From CAYUCY01 sp964443525 (GTDB taxonomy: Bacteria > Pseudomonadota > Alphaproteobacteria > Caedimonadales > Caedimonadaceae): DNA of 6,249 bases. Within the stretch, counting starts at the first letter, position 1. Every line of letters starts with the position of its first letter. The stretch covers positions 1 to 6,249 of the forward strand of contig CAYUCY010000077.1 of the NCBI GenBank assembly GCA_964443525.1, given 5' to 3'. The notes below the pieces were generated by a model that saw nothing but the letters and a program-made list of their open reading frames with translations, was not told the origin of the DNA and ran no database searches. Shown here piece after piece: positions 5,951 to 6,249 of this stretch. A program made the position numbers and the translations under genes.

Positions 5951-6249
5951 TCAGAGAGCTCTACTTTCATTCAAAGAATCAAAGAATACTAAATGTTGAC
6001 AAATAACACTCTTAGAAATCGCGCTACTCTTTACAGCAGCTTTCACAATATTAAAATAACGCTCAGATGTTCGTTCATCATTGGATAAGGCCGCTAGATA
6101 GAAGTATCCTAGAGGTGAACCATTATAACCAATAGCCTCTTTAAAGTGCGAAAGAGCTCCTTCATAATCGGACGCCAAAAGACGTTCTAGAGCTTTGGGT
6201 TCGTCCCAAAAAAGGTACAAAATGCGACATAGGATTAGGCGTGATCTCT
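5951..6249 (-). CDS. TPR-like hypothetical protein, C-terminal part (partial)
   Basis: The - strand frame ending with TGA at 5953-5951 stays open to the window edge, giving 98 visible residues. An in-frame TTG at 6220 could serve as a start, but no purine-rich ribosome binding site lies before it and the frame continues upstream, so the true start is probably outside the window. The segment ASDYEGALSHFKEAI followed by GSPLGYFYLAAL has the helix-turn-helix spacing of one tetratricopeptide or Sel1-like repeat, and the following 40 residues look helical. Such repeats bind other proteins; no specific role can be given. Counted over 6001-6240 the G+C is about 40 percent, lower than the operon. That, and its opposite orientation, suggest a lineage-specific or more recently acquired gene. 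I do not recognise the family. Confidence 0.6.
   Translation of the reverse strand, partial: RSRLILCRILYLFWDEPKALERLLASDYEGALSHFKEAIGYNGSPLGYFYLAALSNDERTSERYFNIVKAAVKSSAISKSVICQHLVFFDSLNESRAL

Noticed and set aside
6218..6220. TTG at 6220 as the start of the - strand gene
   Set aside because: No ribosome binding site precedes it and the frame is open to the window edge, so the gene is better treated as partial.

Overview
The window is a stretch of chromosome from a Gram-negative bacterium, most likely an alphaproteobacterium. The visible gene order is the conserved translation and RNA-processing cluster infB (3' end) - rbfA - truB - rpsO - pnp. The RbfA, S15 and TruB sequences have an alphaproteobacterial look, for example the N-terminal QRQLRVGEEIRH of RbfA and the NNLTEH/HSRRGLL blocks of S15. 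G+C is roughly half in the operon. I cannot name the genus from sequence alone.

Layout: bases 1-38 are the last codons of infB (translation initiation factor IF-2). rbfA (48-488) and truB (469-1383) overlap by 20 bases, and rpsO (1400-1669) follows after 16 bases. A 60-base gap holding two small predicted hairpins separates rpsO from pnp (1730-3835). Only 22 bases after pnp, and with a strong ribosome binding site, comes a nitronate-monooxygenase-like flavoprotein that starts at TTG (3858-5255). All of these are on the + strand and are probably one transcription unit. A possible new promoter overlaps the stop codon of the flavoprotein gene. It leads through a 65-base gap with a near-perfect inverted repeat into ahpC (5321-5860), a peroxiredoxin of the AhpC/AhpD type. 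A strong hairpin with A and T tracts on both sides (5885-5914) ends ahpC and also suits the converging gene. That last gene, on the - strand (5951 to the window edge), is the C-terminal part of a TPR-like protein in clearly more A+T-rich DNA.

How the genes work together: IF-2, RbfA, TruB and S15 serve translation initiation, 30S maturation, tRNA modification and 30S structure, and PNPase handles RNA decay and processing. The two genes after pnp are redox enzymes: a flavoprotein with an unexpected C-x2-C-x3-C motif, and a thiol peroxidase. They may reflect oxidative or nitro-compound stress defence, but only the peroxidase role is well supported.

Most of the window is ordinary core genome. 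The points that merit a second look are the cysteine motif in the NMO-like protein, the inverted repeat in front of ahpC, the rpsO-pnp leader hairpins, and the lineage-specific-looking TPR gene. I see no tRNA, rRNA, CRISPR array, insertion sequence or phage gene.
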